Shown here one piece after another: positions 13,635 through 20,397 of a DNA stretch of 33,658 nucleotides. Every line of letters starts with the position of its first letter. Positions within the stretch are counted from its first letter, which is position 1. Source of the DNA: a virus; IMG/VR virus record IMGVR_UViG_3300022745_000115, positions 1 through 33,658 of that record; one strand, written 5' to 3'. Below the pieces are notes generated by a model. It had not been told where the DNA came from. It did not search any database and saw nothing but the letters and a program-made list of their open reading frames with translations. The position numbers and the translations under genes are program-made.

Positions 13635-14288
13635 ATGGCAACACAAACAATTATCATTGGCGAGTCCGGAAGCGGGAAGACATCTTCCCTTCGTAATTTA
13701 AATCCGCTGGATTGCCTTTTGATTCAGGCGGAGCGAAAGCAACTGCCGTTTAAAAATGGCAAGACGTGGAAGGTATTTGGTGCGGATACCAAAGACAAAT
13801 GCGCTGTAATGGTATCCGACAATGGGCAATCCATTGTAAAAGCAATGAAAAAAACCGACCGGAAAATCATTATAGTGGATGATTTTCAGTATGTAATGGC
13901 CAATGAATTCATGCGGCGCGTCACGGAAAGTGACGTCGGAAATTCTGTTTTCCAAAAGTATAATGAAATCGCATTTAATGCGTGGAGTATTTTGAAGGCG
14001 GCGAATGAATTGCCGGATGATGTCCGGGTATACATATTGACTCATTCGCAAACCGACGATTTCGGAACGACAAAAATAAAGACACTCGGAAAACTTTTGG
14101 ATGATAAAATTGTCCTAGAAGGAATGGTGCCAATAGTACTCAAGACCGAAATTGTCGAGCGCCGAAATGTTTTCCGCACGGTAAATTCTGGGCGCGACAC
14201 GGTCAAGACCCCGATGGGCATGTTTAACGATGAATACATCGACAATGACCTTAAAATCGTGGATAATGCAATATTGCAATATATCTAG
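13635..14288 (+). CDS. RecA-like ATPase, Sak4-type phage recombinase
   Basis: It probably promotes single-strand annealing or exchange together with the SSB-like protein after it. In 217 residues: Walker A GESGSGKT at 9-16 directly after a TIII strand, Walker B KIIIVDDFQY at about 77-86, and a third motif YILTHSQ (about 133-139). It is a minimal single-domain RecA-core ATPase, the size of phage Sak4 proteins. The ATG at 13635 follows GGAAAA. The gene is much more AT-rich than the preceding ones. An alternative is another small AAA-type phage NTPase; the neighbouring SSB favours Sak4. Confidence 0.75.
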   Translation: MATQTIIIGESGSGKTSSLRNLNPLDCLLIQAERKQLPFKNGKTWKVFGADTKDKCAVMVSDNGQSIVKAMKKTDRKIIIVDDFQYVMANEFMRRVTESDVGNSVFQKYNEIAFNAWSILKAANELPDDVRVYILTHSQTDDFGTTKIKTLGKLLDDKIVLEGMVPIVLKTEIVERRNVFRTVNSGRDTVKTPMGMFNDEYIDNDLKIVDNAILQYI

Positions 14289-14328
14289 TCACCCGTTGTG
14301 GGATTTTTCGCAAAAAAAGGAAAGTATT

Positions 14329-15039
14329 ATGAAATTAATTTTTGACTCCAAGGCTGCGCGTGCATCTGATGCTGGCGGGGTTATCCGCGAAAGCGGCAAA
14401 TACGATGGCTTGACAATCACTCGGGCAGAAATACTCAAATCCCTGAAGGGGACTGTCGGCTTGGGCCTGTCGGTGCAAAATGCCTACGGGCAGTCCTGCA
14501 ATTACCTTAACATTTGGCACACCCGCGGCAGCGGGGAATATTTATCCGGGTGGAGAACGATTTCTAAAATAATGGCCTGCCTACGTTTAAAGACTGCGGA
14601 TGAGGGTCAAATTAAAATTACCAAATGGGATAATGGCAAACCAGCGGAGGCATTTGTACCAGGGTACCCCGAAATGATGGGTAAAAAAATTGGGCTCCTG
14701 CTCCAGGAGGTGTGGGAGACAAACAGCGAGACCGGCGCAAATATTCGAAAAATGGAAATATTTGCGCCTTTTGAGGCGGGCACGGAGCTGACGGCCGCCG
14801 AAATCCTTGACCGCAAGACGGCGCCGGGGCAGCTTGGCGAGCTACTGGAGCGCATGATCGCTCAGAGTCCAGCTGACCGGCGCCAAGCGGCGGCGTCTCG
14901 CCCTGCCGCCCGCCCAGTCGTGCGCCAGTCCGCCGCTGGCGGCGCCAGTGCTGCACCCTCCCCGCGCCCTGCCACCCGCCCAGCAGCACCCGCTCCAGCC
15001 ACAAGCTTCGACGACATGGACGACGACCTCCCGTTCTGA
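14329..15039 (+). CDS. Single-stranded DNA-binding protein-like
   Basis: It probably coats single strands and recruits partners through its tail. In 236 residues: N-terminal globular part about 1-165 (MKLIFDSKAARASDAGG, YDGLTITRAEILKSLKGT, NYLNIWHTRGSGEYLSGW), then a Pro/Ala/Arg-rich linker (about 175-222) and an acidic tip DDMDDDLPF, the hallmark of SSB proteins. I use ATG 14329 (AAGGAAAG before it) rather than the longer frame, which would overlap the ATPase gene. The N-terminal part does not clearly show the standard OB-fold pattern, so it may be a divergent SSB or DUF669-like protein. Confidence 0.7.
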   Translation: MKLIFDSKAARASDAGGVIRESGKYDGLTITRAEILKSLKGTVGLGLSVQNAYGQSCNYLNIWHTRGSGEYLSGWRTISKIMACLRLKTADEGQIKITKWDNGKPAEAFVPGYPEMMGKKIGLLLQEVWETNSETGANIRKMEIFAPFEAGTELTAAEILDRKTAPGQLGELLERMIAQSPADRRQAAASRPAARPVVRQSAAGGASAAPSPRPATRPAAPAPATSFDDMDDDLPF

Positions 15040-15041
15040 CG

Positions 15042-15428
15042 ATGCGCCACGGCCTAAAAATCGTGGCGCTGACGGTGGGTGATGCGCCCGCCGTCACGCT
15101 GCAACTGCCATCCGACCTTGTAGATCGGGTGGTAGTCCTGAGTCGCAAGCGCAATCCGGGCGCTCGCGTGCTAATGGTAGAGCTTGAGGATGCGCCGCCC
15201 AAAGGCGGCGAGCTTGCCAAGCTGGCTGGGCGGTTATGTGCCTCATCAGATTTTCGGCGCTGGATTGGCGCGGAGGATACGGATGCCGCCAGGAAATATA
15301 TATTGACAACTTGCAACATTACCTCTCGCGCGTATTTGGATCACAATGCAGATGCCGCAAATATATTCCACAAAAAAATCAGGAAGCCATTTTCTGATTT
15401 TATTTATAGGATTGATTTAAATGAGTGA
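15042..15428 (+). CDS. Hypothetical protein of the recombination module
   Basis: A 128-residue protein starting three bases after the SSB-like stop. N-terminal strands (LKIVALTVGDAPAVTLQLPSDLVDRVVVL) precede a helical part (GELAKLAGRLCASSDFRRWIG, ARKYILTTCNITSRAYLDHNADAANIFHKKIRKPFSDFIY). I recall similar helical segments in proteins next to SSB/Sak genes of proteobacterial phages, with no defined function. Its stop overlaps the next start. Confidence 0.65.
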   Translation: MRHGLKIVALTVGDAPAVTLQLPSDLVDRVVVLSRKRNPGARVLMVELEDAPPKGGELAKLAGRLCASSDFRRWIGAEDTDAARKYILTTCNITSRAYLDHNADAANIFHKKIRKPFSDFIYRIDLNE

Positions 15429-15858
15429 GGAATTTAGTATGTTTGGTAATTATGCAGCCTGCCCATGCGGAAATCATGGGTCTATATCTTTTGAGGTCGA
15501 ATATGGAAAACAAGGCCGGGCAAGAACGGAGCGCATGATTGCATTTTGCCCGGCTTGCGGAATATCGGCTGAGCAGTGGGGTGATTGGTGCGTCAGCTGT
15601 TATGTGCGCCCCGAAATATCGGCAATTGAAAAGTGGAACGATTCATACGGACATCTTCCACAGCCAAAAACAAAAGACCCTATTAATGAATATATAGAGA
15701 ATATTCATTTAAAAATAAATCGCAGATTAAAAGCACAAGAAGATGCCAAAAGAATTCGCGATATGGAGGAGGTGGATGATACGCCGTGGTGGCTGTCTTT
15801 TATTGGCGCAATGATTGTTTTTGGTATTGTTTTCGGTGTTTGCAAGATTATTTTTTAA
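15421..15858 (+). CDS. Lar-like zinc-ribbon protein with C-terminal membrane helix
   Basis: A 145-residue protein. The N-terminal part has the Lar (restriction alleviation) layout: CPCG (about 14-17), a strand region, CPACG (about 42-46), and a late AIEKWND in place of the usual AxxAWN. A further Cys pair is in WCVSC. A charged helix (INRRLKAQEDAKRIRDMEE) follows, then one hydrophobic segment WWLSFIGAMIVFGIVFGVCKIIF at the extreme C-terminus. Lar proteins alleviate type I restriction, but most have no membrane helix, so this would be tail-anchored. The function is inferred from Cys pattern only. A terminator follows. Confidence 0.6.
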   Translation: MSEEFSMFGNYAACPCGNHGSISFEVEYGKQGRARTERMIAFCPACGISAEQWGDWCVSCYVRPEISAIEKWNDSYGHLPQPKTKDPINEYIENIHLKINRRLKAQEDAKRIRDMEEVDDTPWWLSFIGAMIVFGIVFGVCKIIF

Positions 15859-15877
15859 AGATACTTGTCTTTTTGGT

Positions 15878-15908
15878 AAGCCAGCCTTGCGCTGGCTTTT
15901 TATTTTGG
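15878..15908 (+). terminator. Rho-independent terminator of the recombination block
   Basis: AAGCCAGC (15878-15885), loop CTTGC, GCTGGCTT (15891-15898), then TTTTATTTT. Confidence 0.9.
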
Positions 15909-15914
15909 TATAAT
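15888..15914 (+). promoter_or_regulatory. Promoter overlapping the terminator
   Basis: Consensus -10 TATAAT at 15909-15914; the best -35 is TTGCGC at 15888-15893 with a short 15-base spacing inside the terminator stem. It serves the membrane-protein gene at 15937, which has GGAGG before its ATG. Confidence 0.55.
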
Positions 15915-15936
15915 ACCTTGACCTTTTGGAGGTATT

Positions 15937-17535
15937 ATGCTAAGGCAGTTAATTAGTTTTACCACCTCTTTTTTGAGGCGTCCCATTGCGGACGAAGACA
16001 AGGCCAGTGGGCGGATTGCTCAAGACAATGCCGATGTCAAAGCCCTTGCGCAAAGGGCTGATAGCATCGTCAATGCCTTCGCGAATTACCCGTTATGGGT
16101 AAATATATTGGTGCTGGCGCTGTTTGCCGGTATCGCTTATATTTTCGCATGGGCCGAAATGTGCCGCCTTGCAGACGCGATGGAGGCGGCGGAAATATCC
16201 GCATCCAATCACCGGATGCTAGGGTACGGCATGCCGATTGTCGTCGCCTTCGGAATGATTTCGGCCAAGCAGGCATTTAATGTGGCCGCTGGAATGTATG
16301 AGGGGTACTTATCCAAGGGGTTTGCGGCTCTTATGGGTATTGCCTCAATTTTTCTTTTGGCGGTTGTTTTTAATAATTCCCGTGTGGCTTTGAATAAATC
16401 AGAGATTGCAATCGAGCAAAAAATATCAGACAAAAGAGAATATATTAAGCAGCTCGAAAAGGACATAGCCACCAAAAGAGAATATGCGAAGTCGCAAAGC
16501 TTGCTTGCTGCGGCATCGCTGGCTAATAAGTGGCATAAGGACGAGGATACGGCCAATGCCGCCGCCGCCGCCGCCGATGCTCGGGCAGCGGTAAGGGCGG
16601 CGGATGAAATGAGCCGAGATTTGCAAAAGGCTCGGCTGTCGTCTACGGGTGTCAGCGACAAAATGGCCATGAAAGGCAGTGCGCTAGTAACCGAAATATG
16701 GCACGATGTATTATCTGCCGCATTCATGCTAATATCTTGGCTAAGTACCAAAATGTGTGGACGCTTAATATATATTATTAAGCGTCAAATAGCATTGGGG
16801 GGCGATGTCATGCGAGCTACTCCTGAGCTGGTGGCTGGTGGCGTACACACCGCCAAGGGCGCCACGTACGATGCCCCCGAGGTGATTGCAGCACTACAAG
16901 CCCAGCGGCCGCTCCCCGCTGCGCCTCAGCAGCAGCCAGCGCCAGCACAGATCGAGCGCACTGCAACTGCAACCCGCGTCCGCCCGTCCCGCGCCCATCT
17001 TGCAAGCATGCGCCCGGCAATGGCCGGATCAGTCGCGGTGAGTGATGTCGCAGACGACTTGCCCCCACTGCCACTGCCACACGATGGAGATGATGGTGAT
17101 GAGGCTGCGACTGCAACGGATGGCCCATCTGTTGCAGTCGCGCCCGCCACAGTTGCAGCCCGCCCACCCCAGCGCGTCGCAGTGGGTGGACTGCAATCCG
17201 TCATCATGGCCATCGTCGCAGACCCCCCGATTGCAGACGGCACCCACCCCGTCGCAGAGGCGGTGAGCACCCGCTCGGTGCGCAAGGCGTGCGAGGCCAT
17301 GCAGATTGTGGCGGGCGGGGAGGCGTCAGTTCAAGCCGCGCTCGCCGAGCTGGAGAGCGCGGGCCTGCTCATCACGGGGCCGCGTGGAGCCCGGCTGCTG
17401 ACGGATGATATGCGCCAATGGCGGCAAGTCACGCGCCGCGTCGGAGTCGAGCCGGACGGCCCTGCTGCCAGCCCACTCGATGTGGCGCGGACGATTATCG
17501 ACAAAATACGCAAAGGCGAAAATAATGAGGTGTAG
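15937..17535 (+). CDS. Multi-pass membrane protein with coiled coil and putative winged-helix tail
   Basis: A 532-residue protein, not recognised. Seen in order: soluble N-terminus 1-50; hydrophobic segments about 54-73 (WVNILVLALFAGIAYIFAWA), 96-110 and 128-146 (FAALMGIASIFLLAVVF); a coiled coil about 150-235 (EIAIEQKISDKREYIKQLEKDI); a fourth hydrophobic segment about 256-281; a long Pro/Ala/Asp-rich linker about 300-430; and a C-terminal domain about 440-505 (VRKACEAMQIVAGGEASVQAALAELESAGLLITGPRGARLL) with the helix-helix-wing pattern of a winged helix. It could tether DNA or a partner to the membrane. GGAGG precedes the ATG. The linker DNA is full of RTYGCAG words (16961-17257). Confidence 0.75.
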   Translation: MLRQLISFTTSFLRRPIADEDKASGRIAQDNADVKALAQRADSIVNAFANYPLWVNILVLALFAGIAYIFAWAEMCRLADAMEAAEISASNHRMLGYGMPIVVAFGMISAKQAFNVAAGMYEGYLSKGFAALMGIASIFLLAVVFNNSRVALNKSEIAIEQKISDKREYIKQLEKDIATKREYAKSQSLLAAASLANKWHKDEDTANAAAAAADARAAVRAADEMSRDLQKARLSSTGVSDKMAMKGSALVTEIWHDVLSAAFMLISWLSTKMCGRLIYIIKRQIALGGDVMRATPELVAGGVHTAKGATYDAPEVIAALQAQRPLPAAPQQQPAPAQIERTATATRVRPSRAHLASMRPAMAGSVAVSDVADDLPPLPLPHDGDDGDEAATATDGPSVAVAPATVAARPPQRVAVGGLQSVIMAIVADPPIADGTHPVAEAVSTRSVRKACEAMQIVAGGEASVQAALAELESAGLLITGPRGARLLTDDMRQWRQVTRRVGVEPDGPAASPLDVARTIIDKIRKGENNEV

Positions 17536-17788
17536 ATGCAATAGTCATGACATGTGGGCGGAAGTTAAAACTGGGTTTGTTGATAATACTAGATATTATT
17601 GCGCCAGGTTAAAATGCAAAAAATGCGGCTCCATATATAAATGGGGCGGCTGGCACCTTGGGAAGGGATTTGCAATAAAGGCGGCCTGGAAGATGTATTT
17701 CTCCAAAAATAAATCTGCCCCCACTTATTTGCAGCCTGTATCGATGTTGGTGCTAGTGCTAGTGCTAGTGCTGGCAATAACACACTAA
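17525..17788 (+). CDS. Small Cys-rich protein with a hexamer-encoded hydrophobic end
   Basis: An 87-residue protein whose ATG lies inside the end of the membrane-protein gene. Seen: MRCRCNSHDMW, then KCKKCGSIYKWGGWHLGKGFAIKAAWKMYF, a possible zinc ribbon with CxC and CxxC pairs, and a C-terminus SMLVLVLVLVLAITH. The VL run is encoded by three GTGCTA repeats plus GTGCTG (17750-17773). The hydrophobic end is too short for a normal membrane helix. Translation is probably coupled to the gene before. Function unknown. Confidence 0.55.
   Translation: MRCRCNSHDMWAEVKTGFVDNTRYYCARLKCKKCGSIYKWGGWHLGKGFAIKAAWKMYFSKNKSAPTYLQPVSMLVLVLVLVLAITH
17750..17773. repeat. Hexanucleotide tandem repeat
   Basis: GTGCTA three times then GTGCTG, coding for repeated Val-Leu. 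A change of copy number would lengthen or shorten the hydrophobic end by two residues without breaking the frame. Confidence 0.8.
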
Positions 17789-17869
17789 AGCGCGTGGTCT
17801 TTCCATCCCCCACTAATCGGAACGATTACAGTGCACCGCAGTGCTGAACAACAACCCCGGAGAGACACC

Positions 17870-18184
17870 ATGCAAATCGCCCTGATCCACAAGTACTTCG
17901 GCCCCGCCCACCTGGAGGCCGTCAAGGCTGAGATGATGGTGATGGGCGCTCCGGTGATTAAGGCTGTCTGGATGGAGTGCTACGGCGCATGGGCCGCTCT
18001 GGAGGGATGCCACCGCATCCGGGCCGCTCAGGCGCTTGGCCTGATCCCAGAAATCGAAGAAATAGAGTACAGTGACGAAATAACGACCGAAGAACTTGGT
18101 CTTGATTTTGGCGGAGATGTTTGGACGGTCGCCGAAATTGCCGACGGCGTGCCTCACTCCGCAGTTATCCATTTTGAGGATTGA
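17870..18184 (+). CDS. ParB/Srx-fold-like protein
   Basis: A 104-residue protein. ATG 17870 has GGAGAG seven bases before, so the longer frame is not used. Seen: VIKAVWMECYGAWAALEGCHRIRAAQALGLIPEIEEIE, in which ALEGCHRIRAAQALGL matches the GxHRxxAAxxLG core of ParB N-terminal and sulfiredoxin-like domains. An acidic C-terminus follows (YSDEITTEELGLDFGGDVW). A lone ParB fold without the DNA-binding half could be a nucleotide-binding switch or a modifying enzyme; partition is not implied. It may work with the membrane protein of the same cassette (inference). Confidence 0.6.
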   Translation: MQIALIHKYFGPAHLEAVKAEMMVMGAPVIKAVWMECYGAWAALEGCHRIRAAQALGLIPEIEEIEYSDEITTEELGLDFGGDVWTVAEIADGVPHSAVIHFED

Positions 18185-18186
18185 TC

Positions 18187-18435
18187 ATGCACAAGACAGG
18201 AGATATTGTTATCTGCCCCATCCAAACCCCGGAATACTTTGACGGCCTGGCGCAGCGTCACGGCAAAACCGGCGCAGAGCTGGCCGTGATGCTGGGGCGC
18301 TCAGGCAGCCCGCAGGCGCTACGAAACGCCTGGAGCCGCATCAAGACAGGCCGGCATCCTCTCAGCCCGCTTGAGCACGCCGGGTTACTGCTGGCCCTTG
18401 GTGAGCACCCAGCTTACAGGCTGGAGCCACGGTAG
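18187..18435 (+). CDS. Small helix-turn-helix-like protein
   Basis: An 82-residue protein; ATG 18187 has GAGGA six bases upstream and follows the previous stop by two bases. Seen: PEYFDGLAQRHGKTGAELAVMLGRSGSPQALRNAWSRIKTGRHPLSPLEHAGLLLALGEHP, compatible with a Cro/XRE-like helix-turn-helix, with ELAVMLGRSGSPQALRNAW as the two helices. It ends the cassette; a terminator follows at once. Confidence 0.6.
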   Translation: MHKTGDIVICPIQTPEYFDGLAQRHGKTGAELAVMLGRSGSPQALRNAWSRIKTGRHPLSPLEHAGLLLALGEHPAYRLEPR

Positions 18436-18459
18436 CCCGCCCCCCCGACTTCGCAAGCG

Positions 18460-18484
18460 GCCCGCACGAGCGGGCTTTTTCTTT
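18460..18484 (+). terminator. Rho-independent terminator
   Basis: GCCCGC-ACGA-GCGGGC followed by TTTTTCTTTT. It closes the 15937-18435 cassette. Confidence 0.92.
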
Positions 18485-18504
18485 TCCGAGTGAAGCGAAG
18501 GGGC

Positions 18505-18533
18505 TTGCGTTCTGTTTGGTGTTTGTGTAAACT
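18505..18533 (+). promoter_or_regulatory. Promoter of the 18567-19288 pair
   Basis: TTGCGT (18505-18510), 17 bases, TAAACT (18528-18533), 33 bases before the ATG at 18567. The -35 box matches that of the 12630 promoter. Confidence 0.7.
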
Positions 18534-18566
18534 GCAAAGCATCGAACAACGCAACGGAGCAACGAA

Positions 18567-18827
18567 ATGGCAACCATCAAGCAAGTCCGCGAATTTTGCG
18601 CAAAGACTTTTCCGCGTTACAAAATTGACAAGGATGGGCGCATTGAACGCTGGCAAACAGAAACCATCATGTGCGGGACAAACAAAGACAATTGTTGGAC
18701 AAGCCCGCGAGGATGGCATTTTGCAGGATGGCTTGACGTGTGCCAAAAAGTTGGCCCAGATGTTTTGCTGACCACGATTGAGCGCGAGTTATTGGATCCA
18801 CGCCATCCTGCGGTGTTTGCAGCATGA
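18567..18827 (+). CDS. Small hypothetical protein
   Basis: An 86-residue protein with GGAG before the ATG. Seen: MATIKQVREFCAKTFPRYKIDKDGRIERWQTET, then several Trp/Cys (NCWTSPRGWHFAGWLDVCQKVGPDVLLTTIERELLDP). No known family. Its stop overlaps the start of the ribbon-helix-helix gene (ATGA), so the two are co-translated. Confidence 0.65.
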   Translation: MATIKQVREFCAKTFPRYKIDKDGRIERWQTETIMCGTNKDNCWTSPRGWHFAGWLDVCQKVGPDVLLTTIERELLDPRHPAVFAA

Positions 18828-19288
18828 GAGGCGGCCCCCGCGAAGCCTGCCGAGTTGATCCAGCCAAGCGCCGCAAACAACCAGCAGTAAGCCTGCCAAG
18901 CGACCTGATGGATGAGATCAAGGCGGCAGCAAGCCGGCTCGGCATCCCAGCATCTCGCGCGCACGAACAAGCGCTGCGGGAATGGCTGTTAAAGCAGCCC
19001 GGGCGGGGCAGCGCTGCGCGATTTGTTGGAGATGTTGCTGAGGCGGTTGGTATGACGATGGGCGATCCCATCGCCGACATTGTTGCCAAAGTCAAGCTTG
19101 TGTCGGCAATTGCGGAGGGCGTTGGGCTTGCCCCACAAGAGCCGGGAGAAATCCGTGCATTTGTTGGTCTGAATATGACCGGTTTGAAATTTGGAGTCGA
19201 AGGCGGCGAGCCAAGCGATGGCGATGTTTACACGCTCACAGGGCACGACCTGGCGGCGGCTTTCCGTGATTGGTTCGACCTCGATTAA
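18824..19288 (+). CDS. Ribbon-helix-helix regulator with extra C-terminal domain
   Basis: A 154-residue protein. Residues about 20-55, AVSLPSDLMDEIKAAASRLGIPASRAHEQALREWLLKQ, fit a CopG/Arc ribbon-helix-helix: strand, helix, GIPASR turn, helix. The remaining 100 residues (helical GDVAEAVGMTMGDPIADIVAKVKLVSAIAEGVGL, then a beta-rich acidic part) are not recognised. It is probably an autoregulator of the 18505 promoter and shares the arrangement of short unknown protein plus overlapping ribbon-helix-helix gene with 6615-6976. Confidence 0.7.
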   Translation: MRGGPREACRVDPAKRRKQPAVSLPSDLMDEIKAAASRLGIPASRAHEQALREWLLKQPGRGSAARFVGDVAEAVGMTMGDPIADIVAKVKLVSAIAEGVGLAPQEPGEIRAFVGLNMTGLKFGVEGGEPSDGDVYTLTGHDLAAAFRDWFDLD

Positions 19289-19403
19289 CAGCAAGTTAGG
19301 AGATTTTGCATTGTGATACTCAGAGGATGAGGCGAAAAATGCTTGCGATGGCGCGCAAGCTGGCCAAGGAGCCCTTGGCGACAAGACGCCGCGCCCAAGC
19401 GAT

Positions 19404-19442
19404 GGCTAACGCCAAGTTAGCCTGATGCGAAGCGGTCAGGCT
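19404..19442 (+). ncRNA. Two competing hairpins, possible riboregulator
   Basis: GGCTAAC-GCCAA-GTTAGCC (19404-19422) and AGCCTGA-(10 bases)-TCAGGCT (19419-19442) are both perfect 7-bp stems sharing bases 19419-19422, so only one can form at a time. They lie in a 236-base stretch (19289-19524) without a convincing gene; only a 32-codon basic frame (19327-19425) is open there. Confidence 0.35.
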
Positions 19443-19524
19443 GAACGACCGGTTAAGCCGCATATTCCCCTGCGTGGCGTGCGGACTGTGAAATAAAAAA
19501 ACATTTGATTATTAGGAGATTGCC

Positions 19525-19593
19525 ATGGTTGGTAAAGTTGTAAGTTTGCACGGAAATCAAGATGTGCCAGAAAACCCGCTTAGCTTGAGGTGA
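19525..19593 (+). CDS. Possible 22-residue peptide
   Basis: ATG 19525 has an excellent TTAGGAG nine bases upstream, and the frame reads MVGKVVSLHGNQDVPENPLSLR before a stop. It may be a leader peptide, or the start of a gene broken by mutation. The 108 bases that follow before the 19702 start hold no other frame. Confidence 0.35.
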   Translation: MVGKVVSLHGNQDVPENPLSLR

Positions 19594-19701
19594 CGGCGTG
19601 GTAATTGGTATCCGCACCGAAATTTATTCCAGAACGCATCCATCAAATACGCTTGCGTGTGTGGATGCGGTTTATTTTCTTATTGTGCGAGGTTGAAATT
19701 C

Positions 19702-20007
19702 ATGAGACTTCACCAAAATGATTTAACCCGAATAACTGATTTATGTCAGCGAGGTGAAATAACACCAGACCAAGCCAATGTTATGATGGTTCTGGATCGG
19801 CGCGTGCTTTTGGTTGATTACAAAATACCAGCAACAGTTCGTCGCGCGTTAAATGCTGCCGTTAAGTCCGGTGATCTTGGCCACAAGAAAAAAGATGGGC
19901 GCAAACCAGAGGTGTATTTTCATCCGAAATTTGAACACTTGGCCAAAGAAGAACGCTCAAAATATGAGCGCCATCTTATAAACTGCCTTTCTCGCGTTAC
20001 CGGATAG
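19702..20007 (+). CDS. Hypothetical protein
   Basis: A 101-residue protein. I choose ATG 19702 (GAGG about nine bases upstream) over the frame start at 19657. Seen: MRLHQNDLTRITDLCQRGEITPDQANVMMVLDRRVLLVDYKIPATVRRALNAAVKSGDLGHKKKDGRKPEVYFHPKFEHLAKEERSKYERHL. Helix-strand pattern with a basic loop (GHKKKDGRKPEVYFHP) suggests a winged-helix DNA-binding protein; not assigned. It is the last forward gene before the bidirectional terminator. Confidence 0.65.
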   Translation: MRLHQNDLTRITDLCQRGEITPDQANVMMVLDRRVLLVDYKIPATVRRALNAAVKSGDLGHKKKDGRKPEVYFHPKFEHLAKEERSKYERHLINCLSRVTG

Positions 20008-20065
20008 CTTTGGCTCAACGCATGTTAGGCAAAAATTAAATGGCTACATACACCCACAAATGACA

Positions 20066-20088
20066 AAAGCGCCTATAAATGGCGCTTT
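20066..20088. terminator. Bidirectional terminator between converging blocks
   Basis: AAAGCGCC-TATAAAT-GGCGCTTT, perfect 8-bp stem, extendable outward by CCCAC/GTGGG. It lies between the end of the forward 19702 gene and the end of the tail block. Confidence 0.8.
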
Positions 20089-20121
20089 GTGGGCGTTTAA
20101 ATATGGCAATTTAGTGGCCGT

Positions 20122-20397
20122 CTATTTGCGTGTCAGCCAAAGCAGAATCAGCCCCGCAAAAATACCACCCAGCCACCGCAGCAGGCCGGCAAAAGCGTCC
20201 TGCTTCAGCGCTTTTATTTCCTCGGCTTGAGTGTCTAAACGTTTAGCCTGCAAATCAATTTGTCTTTGTAATCCAGATATTATCTCCCCCATTTCCGCCA
20301 GTCTGGTCACGCCGTCGGCCATTTTTTCAAGCGACTTTTCCACATGCTCCATTTGCACCTGGAGTCTTGCGATTTCAACATTTTCATCTTGAGTCAT
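20122..20397 (-). CDS. Coiled-coil protein with C-terminal membrane helix (XhlA-like, possible lysis accessory)
   Basis: A 91-residue protein. Residues 1-65 form a heptad-patterned coiled coil (VEIARLQVQMEHVEKSLEKMADGVTRLAEMGEIISGLQRQIDL). The last 22 (GLLRWLGGIFAGLILLWLTRK) are one membrane helix with a basic end. This is the layout of XhlA-type holin-associated proteins. Its place after the receptor-binding gene, the usual position for lysis genes, supports a lysis or tail-chaperone role, but no endolysin follows. Its start adjoins the stop of the upstream gene. Confidence 0.6.
   Translation of the reverse strand: MTQDENVEIARLQVQMEHVEKSLEKMADGVTRLAEMGEIISGLQRQIDLQAKRLDTQAEEIKALKQDAFAGLLRWLGGIFAGLILLWLTRK

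Noticed and set aside
19327-19425. A 32-residue basic frame (MRRKMLAMARKLAKEP)
   Set aside because: GAGG touches the ATG, leaving no spacing, and the end falls in the competing hairpins. Listed only in the hairpin entry.
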